Part shown: positions 27,967 to 36,039 of the stretch, one piece after another
Layout: each line of letters starts with the position of its first letter
Numbering within the stretch: position 1 is the stretch's first letter
NCBI RefSeq assembly: GCF_019021925.1
Contig: NZ_CP058990.1
Coordinates: forward strand, 612,001-676,000
Direction of reading: 5' to 3'
DNA: 64,000 bases
DNA from: Cellulophaga sp. HaHaR_3_176
Lineage (GTDB): Bacteria > Bacteroidota > Bacteroidia > Flavobacteriales > Flavobacteriaceae
Notes under the pieces: model-generated
What the model saw: the letters and a program-made list of their open reading frames with translations, nothing else
Databases searched by the model: none
What the model was told of the DNA's origin: nothing
Program-made: the position numbers and the translations under genes

Positions 27967-28197
27967 ATGAGTAATGATTGGATTTTCGGGCTTGTTTTTA
28001 TAGCATCAGGACTTTTTTCATTGATAGCAAGTATCAAAGATTGGAATTTCTTTTTTGGAAGTATAAAAGCTAGATTGTTAGTAAGTATAGTTGGGAGAAA
28101 TGGGGCTAGAATTCTTTTCGGAGTTTTAGGATTTGTAATTATAATTGTTGGAATATTATCAATTTTAGGGAAAGTAGATTTAGCTTCTGATTTTTAA
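27967..28197 (+). CDS. Small two-helix membrane protein, Imm17-like
   Basis: A 76-residue protein with two membrane helices (about residues 5-22 and 47-68). The loop between them holds IKDWNFFFGSIKARLL and the conserved VGRNGARILFGVLG. This pattern matches the Imm17 family, predicted immunity proteins of bacterial polymorphic toxin systems (recalled, not searched). No toxin gene is adjacent. It is the only plus-strand gene between 27.9 and 36 kb and stands just left of the repeat-separated gene array. Confidence 0.65.
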   Translation: MSNDWIFGLVFIASGLFSLIASIKDWNFFFGSIKARLLVSIVGRNGARILFGVLGFVIIIVGILSILGKVDLASDF

Positions 28198-28392
28198 AAA
28201 TCTTCGATGTATATTTTTTGCTAAAACTTATAATTACATAACTATTTAATTATTGATTTTATACATCCATTTAATAATGAGTATAAAATTACAGATAGTA
28301 GTAAAGGTCTAGTTTTAATAAATAAGCGATAAAAACTTAGAGGCTTTAAAAGCATTCAGGAAAAGTACTTGATGGTTATATTTTGTAAGTAG

Positions 28393-28842
28393 TTAAAATT
28401 TATTCTTGGTTTTCATTTTTTTTAATTTATCGTTTTTAGTGTATTTCCAAAACCATTCTGAATAAATGATATTATCATTGGGAATCATCAATTTTCCATC
28501 TTTTCCAAAATGACCTTGATAAATTTTATTATTGTTTTTATCGTATTTAAACCTATAAATTGACACACCTATATTGTCAACTGCTGGGTTTCTTTGTGAA
28601 TCTAAATGTTTTTGTTCTATAATATTCCCATTCTTATCATATTTATACTTAAAAACGGCAAAACCTAAGTCATTATTAATAAGTTCTCCGTTATGGTTTA
28701 CTGTCCAGCTTTCCATTAACTTTTCATCTGAATTATAATATTGAACAGTAGATCCGAAAACTTTTTTCTTCCAGTTTGAATCTTGAGCATTTGTTATTTG
28801 TAAGAATACAAATGTTGTTATAATTATAAGTATTTGTTTCAT
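28393..28842 (-). CDS. Exported YD-repeat-like protein
   Basis: A protein of about 149 residues with signal peptide MKQILIIITTFVFLQITNAQ. Its mature part has repeats of the type FKYKYDKNGNIIEQKHLDS and YRFKYDKNNNKIYQGHFGKD, which resemble YD/RHS repeats or WG/MORN-like beta strands. A longer frame begins 14 residues upstream at 28884, but the signal peptide fixes the start at 28842. The neighbour at 28913-29926 encodes a related repeat protein. It is the leftmost member of the array. Function unknown. Confidence 0.65.
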   Translation of the reverse strand: MKQILIIITTFVFLQITNAQDSNWKKKVFGSTVQYYNSDEKLMESWTVNHNGELINNDLGFAVFKYKYDKNGNIIEQKHLDSQRNPAVDNIGVSIYRFKYDKNNNKIYQGHFGKDGKLMIPNDNIIYSEWFWKYTKNDKLKKMKTKNKF

Positions 28843-28857
28843 AGTATCTTTTAAAAT

Positions 28858-28912
28858 CAACTGTTGCTGTTTTTCAATTTTCACCTCTCAACTAAATTTT
28901 AGTGTAACAACA
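28858..28912. repeat. Short array repeat, degenerate
   Basis: TGTTGCTG near 28862 and GTAACAACA near 28903 form a short, imperfect inverted pair between two array genes. It is much shorter than the other array repeats, and its membership of the family is uncertain. Confidence 0.3.
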
Positions 28913-29926
28913 TTATTTATATTCTAAATACGATGTTTCTTCACTCCAGCCATTGAAAAAATAAATTAGTCTTCCGTTAGAATTATATTTATACGTACTT
29001 ATTATTTTTCCATTTTTTAAAACATTAACCAAATTTCCTTTTTCGTCATATTTATAGTTAAGGCTTTTGTTAGGGTGAATGTATGAGTATTCCATTTTAG
29101 AATCTTTAGTGTATTTATATTCTAATAAAATACGCTTATTATCTTCAGAACCTTTTCTCACCTCCTGAATGCTTAGGATTAAATTTTCGGAATTATAATC
29201 AAACAAAAAACTAGATTGAAGACGTTCCTTTTTATTATAGACACTAAAGTTTTTAATTACTTTCAACCTATCTTTATTGTCGTACTCATATCTTGATATA
29301 TTTTTTAAAATAGAATCTTCATATTCGGTATCAAAATCTTCTTTTTTAATAAGTTTATTTTCAGAATAATGATATTTGTAAATGTTATATGTTTTTCCTG
29401 AAGAATAATTTCTTCTAAAAAAAGATTTCATATTTCCATTTATATCATATTCTCTTATCGTATCTCCTTTTATAGTGGTTAATTGTCCGAAATTATTGTA
29501 TTGATATAAATTCTCTTCTCCAAATCGATAATCTTTACTACCAGTATCATCAGGGCATTTTTCTATATATCCTATATTCAATCCCCAATCATTATAATAC
29601 ATCTGCTTACTACATAGTACGACACCTGCATTTTCTTTTATGTGACTATATAAAAACACAGGAAAAGTATGAGTATCTCCTCTTTTTTGATCTGAAGTGC
29701 CAAAAAAGATAATATTTTGAGCTTCAATCGGAAAGCCATAAGAAATAGATTTTTTTACTTTCAAATCAATTAATCGAGTTAGATTTCCTAAATTATTATA
29801 AAAGAAAACAGAATCTTTATTTTTTTGAACAGCAATATTTCCGTTACCATAATAACTTATAATTTCTTTATTTTGTGCAGTTGCACTTATGCTATAGGTT
29901 AAAAAAAGTAATAGTATAATTTTCAT
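28913..29926 (-). CDS. Exported YD/RHS-repeat protein
   Basis: A 337-residue protein with an N-terminal signal peptide (LTYSISATAQ). It consists of YD-type repeats: YNNLGNLTRLIDL, YNNFGQLTTIKGD, YEYDNKDRLKVIKNF, YKYDEKGNLVNVLKNG and YKYNSNGRLIYFF. It has no polymorphic-toxin tip and no RHS core-cleavage motif, so it is not an RHS toxin. It might be a surface or periplasmic beta-structure. It is a single-gene unit of the array, with a long repeat at its upstream side (29936-30077). Confidence 0.72.
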   Translation of the reverse strand: MKIILLLFLTYSISATAQNKEIISYYGNGNIAVQKNKDSVFFYNNLGNLTRLIDLKVKKSISYGFPIEAQNIIFFGTSDQKRGDTHTFPVFLYSHIKENAGVVLCSKQMYYNDWGLNIGYIEKCPDDTGSKDYRFGEENLYQYNNFGQLTTIKGDTIREYDINGNMKSFFRRNYSSGKTYNIYKYHYSENKLIKKEDFDTEYEDSILKNISRYEYDNKDRLKVIKNFSVYNKKERLQSSFLFDYNSENLILSIQEVRKGSEDNKRILLEYKYTKDSKMEYSYIHPNKSLNYKYDEKGNLVNVLKNGKIISTYKYNSNGRLIYFFNGWSEETSYLEYK

Positions 29927-29935
29927 TTTTTATTT

Positions 29936-30077
29936 GTTGCTAACGATGTTGTATATAAAAGCTACAAGTTTAGGCATGCGAGTTTTTCCACAAGAAAACT
30001 AGATGTGGTAAATACATAATAACCTTTGGTTAAACCCTAAATTGAGGGTTCATTTTTATACATTGCTGTCGTTAGGT
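29936..30077. repeat. attC-like array repeat B
   Basis: The outer arms CTAACGA (29940-29946) and TCGTTAG (30069-30075) pair perfectly; inside them TGTATATAAAA faces TTTTTATACA. The right arm contains TTATACAT (30056-30063), shared with two other repeats. The right core overlaps the TAA stop codon of the next gene. Between the arms lie smaller hairpins (AACCTTTGGTT, AACCCTAAATTGAGGGTT). Confidence 0.75.
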
Positions 30078-30548
30078 TTTTCTATTATATACATCTGGGT
30101 TATGTTTTTCCATATAAAATTCAGGATAGGATAATTCCGTAAAACCAAATTTCTTATAAAGCCATTCGGCTGTGTTAGTTAATAAAATCCATCGTCTTAA
30201 TCCTTGAAGATCTGGATGGTTCATTATTTCATTTATCAACCATTTACTTAATCCTTTTCCTCTATATTCTTTCAAAACAAATACATCCCCTAAATATGCA
30301 ATAGTTGAATAGTCTGAAATTATTCTAGCATAACCTATTTGTTTGTTTTTGTAATAAAGCCCAAAATTTAAAGAATTATCTATAGATTTTTTCAGCGTGT
30401 TTATTGGAATTCTGTTACTCCAGTCAGTTTCATTTGCAAGAAATTTATGAATACATAAAATATCTAATTTATCTTTGTCAGTTGAAATCGTATATTCATT
30501 TTTATGGGTTTCTCTTATTTCCAATTTAGTTTTTTTAATTAATGACAA
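30072..30548 (-). CDS. GNAT-family N-acetyltransferase
   Basis: A 158-residue GNAT enzyme. The acetyl-CoA binding motif A is VFVLKEYRGKGLSKWLINEI at about residues 91-110, preceded by YARIISDYSTIAYLGD and followed by LTNTAEWLYKKFGFTEL. It resembles small flavobacterial acetyltransferases of unknown acceptor. It is a single-gene unit between two array repeats, and its stop codon lies within the core of repeat B. Confidence 0.9.
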   Translation of the reverse strand: MSLIKKTKLEIRETHKNEYTISTDKDKLDILCIHKFLANETDWSNRIPINTLKKSIDNSLNFGLYYKNKQIGYARIISDYSTIAYLGDVFVLKEYRGKGLSKWLINEIMNHPDLQGLRRWILLTNTAEWLYKKFGFTELSYPEFYMEKHNPDVYNRKT

Positions 30549-30714
30549 CGTCCAGTATTGATGAAATTAGGACAGGTGATAAGCATTGTCGTTTCAGTTT
30601 AATACTGAATATAAATATAAATAGTTTGGTTTTATCTTAATATACGTCGTATTTTATTTAACTAGCTTTGGTAATAAACACAAATGTCATATATTTTTTA
30701 TACCTCGTTGGTCA
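30543..30714. repeat. attC-like array repeat C
   Basis: The left arm ATGACAACG (30542-30550) matches the right arm CGTTGGTCAT (30706-30715) with one bulge. An internal hairpin pairs CAGTATT with AATACTG. The right arm reaches a few bases into the 3' end of the next gene, as in repeat B. The central part is shorter and less conserved than in repeats G-J. Confidence 0.55.
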
Positions 30715-31078
30715 TAAATTTTTTCAATCCAATCATTTGATTTATTGCCATACATAAAACAATTAAAGCTATAGTCCCAAGTATTAAATTTCCTATTAAC
30801 GTAATTTTAAATGGTGTAAATATTATTAAAATTAAGCTTCCTATTACCCAAGTATAGTCTTGAATAATAATCCAAATTACAGCTAATTTTCTTTGTTTCT
30901 TTATTTCATACCAGATAGTAAATGCAAAGTAAATTAGGATTAATCCAAGAATCCAAAAAACGGTATTATTGCTAGTACCAAATAGTTTTGCGATTTGTTG
31001 GTTTAATAAAATCATTATTGTGCCTGATGTACTAGAGAATAAAGCATTGATTTTTAAAGCTTTTTGTAGCTTATTCAT
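30698..31078 (-). CDS. Four-helix integral membrane protein
   Basis: A 126-residue protein with four predicted membrane helices (about residues 12-30, 40-58, 67-85 and 92-112) and short polar loops. No catalytic motif is visible; it resembles small SPW/DoxX-like membrane proteins only in topology. It lies 65 bp downstream of the Crp-type regulator with no array repeat between them, so the two form a likely regulator-target pair within one array unit. Confidence 0.65.
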   Translation of the reverse strand: MNKLQKALKINALFSSTSGTIMILLNQQIAKLFGTSNNTVFWILGLILIYFAFTIWYEIKKQRKLAVIWIIIQDYTWVIGSLILIIFTPFKITLIGNLILGTIALIVLCMAINQMIGLKKFMTNEV

Positions 31079-31143
31079 TTGTCTGAAATTTTATTTAAGC
31101 AAATTTCTGTAAACAAGCTTTAATTTCTCTTGACAAATGATAG

Positions 31144-31707
31144 TTAATTCATTTTTCGTAACCTACTTAATGATTCTGGTGTAATTCCTAACATAGAAGC
31201 TATAAATTGTAGCGGAACATTTTTAAAAAGTTCAGGTTCTTCGTCTAATAAACTAAGAAACCTTTGTTTAGCTGTAGTATGTAGTTGAGAGAACATACTT
31301 TTTTCTAATAAAGCAAAAGAATTTGCTAGTAATATGTTATCAAATTCTAACCATTTAGGTTCTGCTTTGCTAAGTTTAAAATGATTTTCTCGATTGATGA
31401 TGTAAAGTTTACAGTCAGTAATTGCCTGTATATTCCAACTGTTGTATGTTTCGAAAATAAAACTTGAAAGTGAAGTTATAAATTTACTATTGCTACCAAT
31501 CCATAAGGTTATTTCTTTTCCATCTACAATGTCATACATTCTCATATAACCAGATTCAATAAATGCCATTTGCCGACAGATTTTTCCTGATTTGAGAAAG
31601 AATTCACCTTTAGTTATTTCTAATGGTTCAAAAACTGAAAGAATATTATCCATTGATTTTTCTTCAATGACTATTTGATTAAGAATACAGTTTTTTAATT
31701 TTTCCAT
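31144..31707 (-). CDS. Crp/Fnr-family transcriptional regulator
   Basis: A protein of about 187 residues with a cyclic-nucleotide-binding-like domain (ITKGEFFLKSGKICRQMAFI, then IESGYMRMYDIVDGKEITLW) and a short C-terminal HTH ending GITPESLSRLRK. No Fnr cysteines are present. The ATG at 31707 is preferred; a GTG five codons upstream falls within the terminal inverted repeat of an IS3 remnant. Its promoter region has thus been altered by that insertion. It is transcribed towards the membrane protein at 30698-31078. Confidence 0.87.
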   Translation of the reverse strand: MEKLKNCILNQIVIEEKSMDNILSVFEPLEITKGEFFLKSGKICRQMAFIESGYMRMYDIVDGKEITLWIGSNSKFITSLSSFIFETYNSWNIQAITDCKLYIINRENHFKLSKAEPKWLEFDNILLANSFALLEKSMFSQLHTTAKQRFLSLLDEEPELFKNVPLQFIASMLGITPESLSRLRKMN

Positions 31708-31716
31708 TTTATTTAA

Positions 31717-31843
31717 TGTCACGTTCTAAAATATGGCTACAAATTAATACTTGTTTTAAACGGTATTTAAGCACACATAATTAGGTGTTTTATACTTTAA
31801 AGATAAATGTATTTTTTTACAGTTTTATAATTTAATAGCGTTT
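31717..31843. mobile_element. Remnant of an IS3-family element
   Basis: About 127 bp closely resemble the end of the complete IS3 element at 33025: it starts with the same TGTCACGT(T/C)CTAAAATA end, and both share TAATTAGGTGTTTTATA and AAAGATAAATG. On the minus strand it encodes a decayed version of the transposase C-terminus (KTPNYV is kept). The rest of the copy has been lost. Confidence 0.85.
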
Positions 31844-31996
31844 GGTTTTCGCCACGCATATAACAGAATATTTTTTGTTTACCTTTTTTAATATTAAAGT
31901 CAAATAAAAAGATTAGGGGGGAACCTTACTAGAAATGATTAGATTTTATTTTAAGCACAAAACCCTTATCAATTATAGCCATTGTTGCCCGTAGGT
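31844..31996. repeat. Partial attC-like array repeat E
   Basis: Only the right arm is clear: CAATTATAGCCATTGTTGCCC (31969-31990 region), preceded by AAGCACAAAACCC, which resembles AAGCACCAAAACCGCAATTA in repeat I. The left arm appears to have been lost or scrambled next to the IS3 remnant. Confidence 0.5.
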
Positions 31997-32005
31997 TTTA
32001 TTTTT

Positions 32006-32701
32006 TTAGTAAAAATCATAATATAAACTCCATTCATTTGTTTGGTCATTTTTAGCAAACATCAAACTTCCATTGTCAATTATATTTAGATTTATTTTTT
32101 CGTCAGACGTAATTTGAAATACAAATTCAAATCCGTCTCCAAAATCAATTCCAGATTGACAAAATGAAGGAAATCCACCAATTTTATGTTCATATTGATG
32201 AAAATCCGCAATATCATAGTAGCTTTCAATTTCCCCACTATTTTCAAGTTTAAGTATCTCGTCTTCCATTTCAGATGATAAACCACCACCATCCCAAATT
32301 GGGCAATCTTGTTTTTTTTCTGCTTTTAAAGGAAATTGTTTTATAAAGGATTTTGGATTTGATAAATCTTTAATCGTAATATCTTCCAAATTTTCATACT
32401 CTCTTATTATCCAATTTTCTCCCATTTTCTCAAAACATTCTGGATATTCATTTGAGATAAAAACTGTCAATAATTTTGTGTTCGATAACTTAGGATGAAT
32501 AAAAGGTAAATTCGGAATATAAATTTGAGCTAATGGAAGCATTAATTCTCCATTTTTATCTGTCGGAATAGTTTCATCAGCTTTATATGCAGAAACCTTT
32601 CCGATCCAACTTTCTTGAATTGTATTTTCAGGTCTAAACCCACCAACGGTAAAAAGGGTAATGTCTTTAGAGATTTTTTCTTTTACTTCTTTAATTGTCA
32701 A
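32006..32701 (-). CDS. DUF1963 (YwqG-like) protein
   Basis: A 231-residue cytoplasmic protein resembling DUF1963/YwqG. Supporting stretches are LPLAQIYIPNLPF (about residues 55-67), HKIGGFPSFCQSG (about 166-178) and the C-terminal DNGSLMFAKND. This fold is often encoded beside polymorphic toxins and is treated as an immunity-type domain, but biochemical function is unknown. It is a single-gene unit of the array, with a short GCTAAC hairpin on its upstream side. Confidence 0.75.
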   Translation of the reverse strand: MTIKEVKEKISKDITLFTVGGFRPENTIQESWIGKVSAYKADETIPTDKNGELMLPLAQIYIPNLPFIHPKLSNTKLLTVFISNEYPECFEKMGENWIIREYENLEDITIKDLSNPKSFIKQFPLKAEKKQDCPIWDGGGLSSEMEDEILKLENSGEIESYYDIADFHQYEHKIGGFPSFCQSGIDFGDGFEFVFQITSDEKINLNIIDNGSLMFAKNDQTNEWSLYYDFY

Positions 32702-32724
32702 TTTTTTTCTTTTTTTAAATTACA

Positions 32725-32739
32725 GCTAACATTGTTAGC
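32725..32739. repeat. Minimal array repeat F
   Basis: GCTAAC-ATT-GTTAGC is a perfect 6-bp inverted repeat with a 3-nt loop between two array genes. It has the same core as repeat B (CTAAC/GTTAG) but without the long central part, so it may be a collapsed copy. Confidence 0.5.
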
Positions 32740-32745
32740 ATTTCA

Positions 32746-32970
32746 TTATTTTATTTTTAATGTCAATTTCTTAGTTATATCCATATAAATTTCTCTATCA
32801 GCAATTGAGAAAAGTAGCATTTCGGTATAGTAAAGCATTTTTTTAGCGTTTTGATCATCCCAAAGTTTTGCGCTAATTTCTTTTATCAACTTATTTAATT
32901 CTAAGTAAGCTTCATTTTCAGGAATATATTGGGATTTGTCTTTTTGACTAACGTATTTTTTTTTGTCCAT
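32746..32970 (-). CDS. Small protein of unknown function
   Basis: A reading frame of about 74 codons starting MDKKKYVSQKDKSQYIPENE, predicted helical (LNKLIKEISAKLWDD, TEMLLFSIADREIY). A longer frame starts with GTG at 33030, but that codon lies within the terminal repeat of the adjacent IS3 element, so the ATG at 32970 is preferred. The IS3 element inserted about 55 bp upstream may have removed its promoter. Reality of the gene is moderately supported by position and codon use. Confidence 0.5.
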   Translation of the reverse strand: MDKKKYVSQKDKSQYIPENEAYLELNKLIKEISAKLWDDQNAKKMLYYTEMLLFSIADREIYMDITKKLTLKIK

Positions 32971-33063
32971 TTCACTAATATCATTAGGTGAGTAATGGTC
33001 TATGTTTTTTAAACGAATTAGTACTGTCACGTCCTAAAATACGGCTACAGATTAATATTAGTT

Positions 33064-33921
33064 TTAAGCGGCATATTGATGCACGTAATTAGGTGTTTTA
33101 TAATCTAAAGATAAATGCAATCTTTTAGAGTTGTATAATTTGATTGCATTTTTTGCTGCTTTTTTAGCATGTATCACGCTGGTAAAGGTTTGGTCAAGAT
33201 AGAATTCATCTTTTAGAATACCGTTTACCCTTTCTGCTAGGGCGTTTTCATAGCAATGGTTTTCTTCAGTCATACTGATTTTAATTTTCTTTCTTTTTAG
33301 TATTTGGGTATAGACGTTACTGCAATATTGAATACCTCTGTCCGAGTGATGAATAAGTTGGTCAATGTTTTTAGCATTGTAAATAGCCTTATTTAAAGCT
33401 CTGACACACCCTTTTAGTTCTAGGCTATCACTTAGGTCATATCCAACGATTTTACGTGAGTACATGTCCGTGATCAATGCTAGGTAACAGAATCCTTTAA
33501 TGGTTCTGATGTAGGTTATATCGGAAGCCCAGACTTGATTAGGTCTATTGATTTTCAAGTCTTTTATAATATTGCCATACTTGTAAAACCGGTGATATGA
33601 ATTTGTGGTTCTAGAAGAATATTTTTTTCTTCTAACGAGTAATCGATTTTCTCTTAGGATACGGAACAGCTGGTCTCTACCGACTTTAAGGTCGTACTTT
33701 TGAAACTCATTTTTTAATGATCTCATGAGTTTTCTGGTACCTTCTCGAGGTAGTGTTCTTCTACTTTCCCGAACAAGTTGGATTACATCTTGTTCTATCT
33801 GTTTTTTGATAACAAAACGTTTTTGGAATTTGTAATAGGCATCTCTTTTCAGATCAAAGGCATTACAGATAGTACAAATTGAATAGAGCCTTTCATTACG
33901 GTTTATCGGTGCTACTTTCAT
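33064..33921 (-). CDS. IS3-family transposase OrfB (DDE integrase-like)
   Basis: A 285-residue retroviral-integrase-type transposase. The N-terminal HTH_21 region (about residues 40-95, REGTRKLMRSLKNE) precedes the rve catalytic core. DDE residues are in VWASDITYIRT, HHSDRGIQYCS and ENALAERVNGILKDE, all intact. Its ATG overlaps the orfA stop by one base (TAATG), so it is likely expressed by coupling rather than by frameshift fusion. The element could still be active. Confidence 0.93.
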   Translation of the reverse strand: MKVAPINRNERLYSICTICNAFDLKRDAYYKFQKRFVIKKQIEQDVIQLVRESRRTLPREGTRKLMRSLKNEFQKYDLKVGRDQLFRILRENRLLVRRKKYSSRTTNSYHRFYKYGNIIKDLKINRPNQVWASDITYIRTIKGFCYLALITDMYSRKIVGYDLSDSLELKGCVRALNKAIYNAKNIDQLIHHSDRGIQYCSNVYTQILKRKKIKISMTEENHCYENALAERVNGILKDEFYLDQTFTSVIHAKKAAKNAIKLYNSKRLHLSLDYKTPNYVHQYAA

Positions 33922-34292
33922 TAGGGCTTTATGTTTAAGTTTTTTTTTAATTCTTCAACATCTCTATAGCCTAGGTTCTCGGCCGCTACCTCGAGATAGC
34001 TATCGGTCACCAGTTTGTCCAGGTCCTTTTTAATGAGAAGGTCCTTAAGTTGATTGAGCTCTTTTTGAAGGGCTTTGATACGGGAAAGTTCATCGTCTGT
34101 TTGCACGGTTACACGGGTATTCATTAAATCTTTACGATCATACTTTTTGATCCATACGTTTATAGTACTGGATTGAATACCGTAAGTTAATGCAATTTGT
34201 CTTTTGGAATGGTTTCCTTTGGTAAGTTCTGCCAAGACTTTGAGCTTAAAGCTTTCACTATAGCGTTTTACATATCCATCATTTTTATACAT
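33921..34292 (-). CDS. IS3-family transposase OrfA
   Basis: A DNA-binding subunit of about 123 residues. The helix-turn-helix is RQIALTYGIQSSTINVWIKK, and a leucine-rich coiled coil follows (LSRIKALQKELNQLKDLLIK). The ATG at 34292 is preferred, about 40 bp inside the element end; another ATG at 34316 is possible. The frame ends one base into the orfB start codon. Confidence 0.88.
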   Translation of the reverse strand: MYKNDGYVKRYSESFKLKVLAELTKGNHSKRQIALTYGIQSSTINVWIKKYDRKDLMNTRVTVQTDDELSRIKALQKELNQLKDLLIKKDLDKLVTDSYLEVAAENLGYRDVEELKKNLNIKP

Positions 34293-34340
34293 ATACTTGA
34301 AGTGTTTTGTATACATATTTCAGGACGGGTCAAATTTGTG

Positions 34341-34537
34341 GGCAACGTTTAGGCTATGGTTAGTACGGGATTTAAAAGTAATTAATTTCCGAATAAGCAC
34401 TTAGCCAAATCTTTTTATTTTGTTTTTTTCTTTTTTGTCTAAAATGCAAAGTCCATAAGATTTTGCGACCTACCAAAAACACACAGACTTTGGCAGATAA
34501 ACCTCAAGTCCGGATTAATTATAGGCTTTGTTGTAAG
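34341..34537. repeat. attC-like array repeat G
   Basis: The left arm GGCAACGTTTAGGCTATGG (34341-34359) and the right arm ATTATAGGCTTTGTTG (about 34518-34533) pair in register (CAAC/GTTG, GCTAT/ATAGGC, GGTTA/TTAAT, CGGGA/TCCGG). The centre contains TCCGAATAAGCACTTAGCC, the same block as in repeats H and I. The IS3 element inserted 8 bp outside its left core. Confidence 0.78.
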
Positions 34538-34543
34538 GAGTTT

Positions 34544-34954
34544 TTATTCAATCTTTATACCGCTTTTTTCGGATTTACCTTTCTCAATTGCCCGAAATAT
34601 TACGTCGAATAAAACTTTTCCATCTGAAGTAACATGATAATTTGATAGGTCGGTTATATCCGAACTAATATTATCTCCCCATGGGGGTTTTTTATTCAAA
34701 TCATTTTTGTCCCAAACAACTTTTGATGGTTTAAATTTTTTTAATCGTTTTTGGATATCCTTGAGTTCTCGTTCCGCTTTTTCTAGATTTTCGTATTTCA
34801 GATTTCCATTATAAAATTCATTTAATACTATTGGATATTTTTTTCCAAAAAAACCTTTTGTAAGACGATATTCAATTGTATCAAAAAATGAAATCAAAAA
34901 ATCGCTTGTCCCAATTTCATAGATGTAATGACTTGTACTTAAATGAAGACCCAT
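34544..34954 (-). CDS. Imm70-like immunity family protein
   Basis: A 136-residue cytoplasmic protein. The pattern MGLHLSTSHYIYEIGTSDFL at the start, KYPIVLNEFYNGNLKYENLE in the middle, PSKVVWDKNDLNKKPPWGDN and the final DLSNYHVTSDGKVLFDVIF match what I recall of the Imm70 family of polymorphic-toxin immunity proteins. No toxin gene is present, so it is an orphan. It is a single-gene unit between repeats G and H. Confidence 0.72.
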   Translation of the reverse strand: MGLHLSTSHYIYEIGTSDFLISFFDTIEYRLTKGFFGKKYPIVLNEFYNGNLKYENLEKAERELKDIQKRLKKFKPSKVVWDKNDLNKKPPWGDNISSDITDLSNYHVTSDGKVLFDVIFRAIEKGKSEKSGIKIE

Positions 34955-34967
34955 ATTTTCTCAAATT

Positions 34968-35164
34968 GCTTACAACGGTTAGTGTATGGAACGTAGCGTC
35001 TAAAAAGACACTAACTTTTCGGATAAACACAGAGCCGAATTTTTATATTTTGTTTTTTACTTTTCCATTTTAAAAGCCAAATCAACGATTTGGCGGACTT
35101 AAGTAAAAGTATGAATTTTCGGTTTAGTAGAATCTCCGCATTAACTATAGGTGGTGTTACCAAC
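34968..35164. repeat. attC-like array repeat H
   Basis: The left arm TTACAACGGTTAGTGTATGG and the right arm ACTATAGGTGGTGTTACCAAC form an imperfect inverted repeat. ACGTAGCGTCTAAAAAGACAC, CGGATAAACACAGAGCC and an inner hairpin GCCAAATC-AAC-GATTTGGC fill the centre. The first two blocks recur in repeat I. The right core GTTAC overlaps the stop codon of the DUF4304 gene. Confidence 0.78.
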
Positions 35165-35807
35165 TTTTTTCTATTTTTTCTTTTAACTCAGGAGTTAGTT
35201 TTTCATATTCAGCGATTAAAGAAATCATTTTATCAACTCTTTTCCGAGCAGTATTCGGATCGTTATATTTTCCTTTTATTGATTTAAGAAACTTAGTTAA
35301 GCGAATCATATAATCTTCCAAATTTGATATTTGATTATTTATACATAAGTATTTAATTAAGTCAAAACTACCTTGTAAGCTATCTTGTGAAGTCATAAAT
35401 TCGATACAACTTTTTTCAGTTTCGTGATTATAAAAAAAAGGAATTAAGTCAGATTCAATTACTTTTTTTAAATTTTCAGCAATTGGTTCTATTTCCGTAA
35501 TATTTGTAATATTAAATTCATCACTTTCGAATTCGTCAGTTATTCTATTAATACTAAATCTATAATCAGCATACATTTCTGATTTTAAATCTCGATTTTC
35601 TGGTTTCAAACCATTGATTAAGATTCCACATCTGAAATAGAAGCGGAGTTGCTCGTGAGAATTTCCTTGACTTAATTGAAGTGTAGCTACCTGTTGTGTT
35701 TCGTTAAGTTTTTTGATAAAGTGATTTCCAGATTTTTTAAATCCAGCTTCCTTCAGTGCTGGGTGAATTCCACTTTTCACAATTTCTTTAAACTTATCTT
35801 TTATCAT
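35157..35807 (-). CDS. DUF4304 protein
   Basis: A 216-residue cytoplasmic protein. The opening IHPALKEAGFKKSGNHFIKK (about residues 14-33), followed by TLQLSQGNSHEQLRFYFRCG, is the signature of DUF4304, a domain often found as a stand-alone gene near toxin-immunity islands. The C-terminal half is helical and ends in a tail rich in Lys and Glu. It is a single-gene unit between repeats H and I; its TAA stop is formed by the core of repeat H. Confidence 0.75.
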   Translation of the reverse strand: MIKDKFKEIVKSGIHPALKEAGFKKSGNHFIKKLNETQQVATLQLSQGNSHEQLRFYFRCGILINGLKPENRDLKSEMYADYRFSINRITDEFESDEFNITNITEIEPIAENLKKVIESDLIPFFYNHETEKSCIEFMTSQDSLQGSFDLIKYLCINNQISNLEDYMIRLTKFLKSIKGKYNDPNTARKRVDKMISLIAEYEKLTPELKEKIEKSW

Positions 35808-35817
35808 TTTTATCTAA

Positions 35818-36011
35818 TTGTTGGTAACGTTTATGTATATGAAACGTAGCGTATAAATAGACGCTAAACTTTCGGATTGTACACGAGCCAAATTTTTTAA
35901 TTTACTATTTATCTTATTTTCTAAAAATTTAAATTAAAAAATTTGGCGGACTTCGCAGATATGCCTGTACTTCCGATTAAGCACCAAAACCGCAATTATT
36001 TTTATACATCT
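35818..36011. repeat. attC-like array repeat I, interrupted by IS110
   Basis: The left arm TTGTTGGTAACGTTTATGTAT is followed by ACGTAGCGTATAAATAGACGC and CGGATTGTACACGAGCC, both shared with repeat H. A perfect 18-bp inner stem pairs 35887-35904 with 35930-35947 (GCCAAATTTTTTAATTTA and its complement). The right arm reaches TTATACATCT (36002-36011) and stops at the IS110 junction; its missing end, TTGTTGGCAAATC, is found at 37303. Confidence 0.8.
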
Positions 36012-36039
36012 TAAGTTTGTAATTCATTAAATTAGAAAG

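Larger units (their letters stand above)
33025..34332 (-). mobile_element. IS3-family insertion sequence (complete)
   Basis: The 1308-bp element is bounded by imperfect terminal inverted repeats: TGTCACGTCCTAAAATA at 33025 and, reading inward from 34332, TGACCCGTCCTGAAATA. It carries orfA and orfB on the minus strand. No target duplication is apparent (flanks GTAC and AATT), so the insertion may have been followed by rearrangement. It sits between a small array gene and array repeat G. Confidence 0.88.

Noticed and set aside
28913..29926. RHS toxin
   Set aside because: There are YD-like repeats but no core-cleavage motif and no C-terminal toxin domain; the protein is also short.
32971..33030. 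N-terminal extension of the small array protein
   Set aside because: Its GTG start lies in the IS3 terminal repeat, so it arose from the insertion.
33021..34336. Target-site duplication of the IS3 element
   Set aside because: Flanks GTAC and AATT do not match at any length of 3-5 bp.
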